This document shows positions 62,903 to 64,000 of a DNA stretch of 64,000 nt, piece after piece; the stretch's first letter is position 1; each line of letters opens with the position of its first letter. This stretch comes from Afipia sp. GTDB lineage: Bacteria; Pseudomonadota; Alphaproteobacteria; Rhizobiales; Xanthobacteraceae. A model generated the notes under the pieces. The model did not search any database and was not told where the DNA came from. It saw only the letters and a program-made list of their open reading frames with translations. The stretch is from assembly GCA_030652315.1 (NCBI GenBank), contig JAUSAX010000101.1, positions 23,839 to 87,838 of the forward strand, in the 5' to 3' direction. A program made the translations under genes and the position numbers.

Positions 62903-63358
62903 ATGATCACCTTTAGGAATGGATGTGCGATAGCAGCCGTTGCGCTGGCGCTTCCGATGGCCGCGATGTCATCCGGCCATGCTGCTCCGCTGGCGCCAAG
63001 CCAGTCGTTTTCGGCGACGCATGCTGGCGCTGACAATTCACTCGTAACTGAGGTTCAGTACCGGCGGCGTGGATACTACCGCGGCGGTGGAGCCGGCATC
63101 GGGATCGGGCTTGCCGCGGGCGCGCTGATCGGCGGCGCCATCGCTGCGGGATCCAACCCATATTACTACGGACCAGGATACGGTTATGGATATGGCGGCC
63201 CGGCTTATTATCCGGCCCCTGCTCCGGTCGTCGTCGCACCTCGGTACGGCTACGGTGGCGGAGACGCCGAGGCTTACTGCATGCAGCGGTATCGGTCTTA
63301 TGATCCGGCTTCAGGAACGTATCTGAACTACGACGGCAATCGCTATCCCTGCCCGTAA
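62903..63358 (+). CDS. BA14K family exported protein
   Basis: A 151-residue protein: signal peptide (about 1-29, ending GHAAP), a short polar part, a hydrophobic glycine-rich segment GIGIGLAAGALIGGAIAAG that can insert in a membrane, a Tyr/Gly/Pro-rich stretch, and the C-terminal BA14K motif (YCMQRYRSYDPASGTYLNYD). Its last 20 residues are the same as in the gene 157 bp upstream. Two ATGs in a row (62900, 62903) follow GAGG; the second has the better spacing. Confidence 0.85.
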   Translation: MITFRNGCAIAAVALALPMAAMSSGHAAPLAPSQSFSATHAGADNSLVTEVQYRRRGYYRGGGAGIGIGLAAGALIGGAIAAGSNPYYYGPGYGYGYGGPAYYPAPAPVVVAPRYGYGGGDAEAYCMQRYRSYDPASGTYLNYDGNRYPCP

Positions 63359-63385
63359 GTTCGAACAAGGCTTGATTTCAAATCC

Positions 63386-63417
63386 GGCGACGCATGCGAA
63401 TGCGTCGCCATTTTTTT
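63386..63417 (+). terminator. Rho-independent terminator after BA14K gene
   Basis: Perfect 10 bp stem ggcgacgcat/atgcgtcgcc (63386-63395 / 63400-63409) with a 4 nt loop, then a T7 run (63411-63417). It closes the BA14K pair. Confidence 0.93.
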
Positions 63418-63460
63418 GGCCGTTTTGTTTTGAATCCAAAAGTCACGCAGGACGAAAGCG

Positions 63461-64000
63461 CTAGAACGAAACCTTTACGCCGCCCCTGCCCGTGATGGTC
63501 TGGCTTTGATCGGACATCGCGGTGAATTCGGCTGCTCCGAACACGGAGATGCCTGAAGCGTTGCGCCAGTCGAAACCAGCCCCCGCATAGAAGCCGACGA
63601 TGCTGCCTTTGCCCGGTGTTGCGAAGGCGAGGCTCTGCCCGAGCAAAATGGTGTTGACGTTGCTGTCGCCAACGCGCTGCAAGGCGATCAGGCCCGCTGT
63701 GCCGCTCAACTGCAACTGCTCGGTCGGCGTCGCGTTGGTCGTGTGCGTCAGCTTGAATTCTCCGCGCTCCTCGAAATTGTGCGACGTGCGCGAAGCAACG
63801 GTCAGGTTCGTGGACGACCCGATTTCCTGATATCCGCCGAAGCCAGCCGCGAGATAACGCACTCGCGCGGACGGTGTCAGCGTCAGGTTGTAGCCGAGCG
63901 AATGCTGGAAACCGTAAGCAACCTCCGGACTGATGAACCAGCCGTTGTATTTGCCTGCGGCGTATTCATAGCCGCCGGGGACGAGGTTGTTGGCAATCGT
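63461..64000 (-). CDS. Autotransporter beta-domain protein, C-terminal part (cut by window edge)
   Basis: The last 179 residues of a larger gene that runs off the right edge. Alternating polar and hydrophobic strands (YNGWFISPEVAYGFQH, YNLTLTPSARVRYLAAGFGG, FEERGEFKLTHTT, SIVGFYAGAGFDWRNASG, SISVFGAAEF) and the terminal aromatic residue in GGVKVSF fit the outer-membrane beta-barrel of a type V autotransporter. The passenger part is outside the window, so its role is not known. The stop is convergent to the BA14K gene, with the terminator between. Confidence 0.8.
   Translation of the reverse strand, partial: TIANNLVPGGYEYAAGKYNGWFISPEVAYGFQHSLGYNLTLTPSARVRYLAAGFGGYQEIGSSTNLTVASRTSHNFEERGEFKLTHTTNATPTEQLQLSGTAGLIALQRVGDSNVNTILLGQSLAFATPGKGSIVGFYAGAGFDWRNASGISVFGAAEFTAMSDQSQTITGRGGVKVSF

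Overview
The window reads as a chromosomal segment of an alphaproteobacterium, most likely order Hyphomicrobiales, family Nitrobacteraceae (the Bradyrhizobium / Rhodopseudomonas / Afipia group). The grounds are: high G+C coding sequence on both strands; a SUF operon with two cysteine desulfurases; a class I PHA synthase; an NDUFA12-type complex I subunit beside a DUF2155 protein; an RNase E whose S1 domain is split by a long acidic insertion; a GGAAC-N16-CGTT promoter of the alphaproteobacterial stress sigma factor type; and dispersed palindromic repeats of the kind common in this order. The genus is an inference. I see no insertion sequence, prophage, CRISPR array, rRNA or tRNA.

Layout. 1-5.2 kb: a haloacid dehalogenase cut by the window edge, then an acetyltransferase, glpX, hom and an AlaC-like aminotransferase, all on the minus strand, and a small lipoprotein. 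5.4-11.6 kb: phaC, a MAPEG protein, an argC-paiB pair, a Tat-exported metallo-hydrolase and a DedA protein. 11.7-21.1 kb: parE, a small membrane protein, an SDR meeting a flavin monooxygenase end to end, a secreted caspase-like protease, an RhlE helicase, a diguanylate cyclase and a TfoX protein with a histone H1-like tail. 21.2-28.1 kb: the SUF iron-sulfur operon, transcribed nifS-like, sufB, sufC, sufD, sufS, sufT, sufA. 28.3-32.9 kb: a hydrolase, a GST with a coupled 44-residue leader gene under a promoter bracketed by two identical palindromes, anmK, tyrS and a thioesterase. 32.9-45.4 kb: envelope genes (a large AsmA/YhdP-like protein, an M23 peptidase, PBP1A, an AMIN-domain amidase) mixed with a tailed peroxiredoxin, a DMT transporter and prfB with its programmed frameshift. 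45.4-49 kb: rne behind a 0.67 kb leader. 49-55.5 kb: an aminotransferase, a BepA-like protease, a DsbA-like protein, aroQ, accB and accC. 55.7-58.8 kb: a coupled histidine kinase, response regulator and receiver-kinase operon. 58.8-64 kb: aat, the DUF2155 and NDUFA12 genes, a broken mscS-like gene, two BA14K proteins and the end of an autotransporter.

How the genes fit together. Most are housekeeping genes: iron-sulfur assembly, peptidoglycan synthesis and remodelling, the first steps of fatty acid synthesis, translation, and aspartate-family and arginine amino acid synthesis. Less routine material is as follows. (i) A composite of two adjacent hairpins occurs at 360-526 and 50283-50447, with a compensatory base-pair change, and a degenerate relative lies at 37578-37633. 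(ii) A second palindrome family at 3399 and 21073 shows covarying outer stems. (iii) The GST/microprotein promoter has twin CATGCA-N2-TGCATG sites. (iv) RNase E carries a histidine-aspartate-rich insertion. (v) Two unrelated proteins carry H1-like lysine/alanine tails. (vi) One BA14K gene has a candidate general-stress promoter. I do not see a single large new multi-gene defence or biosynthetic system here; the new-looking signals are small regulatory and repeat elements.
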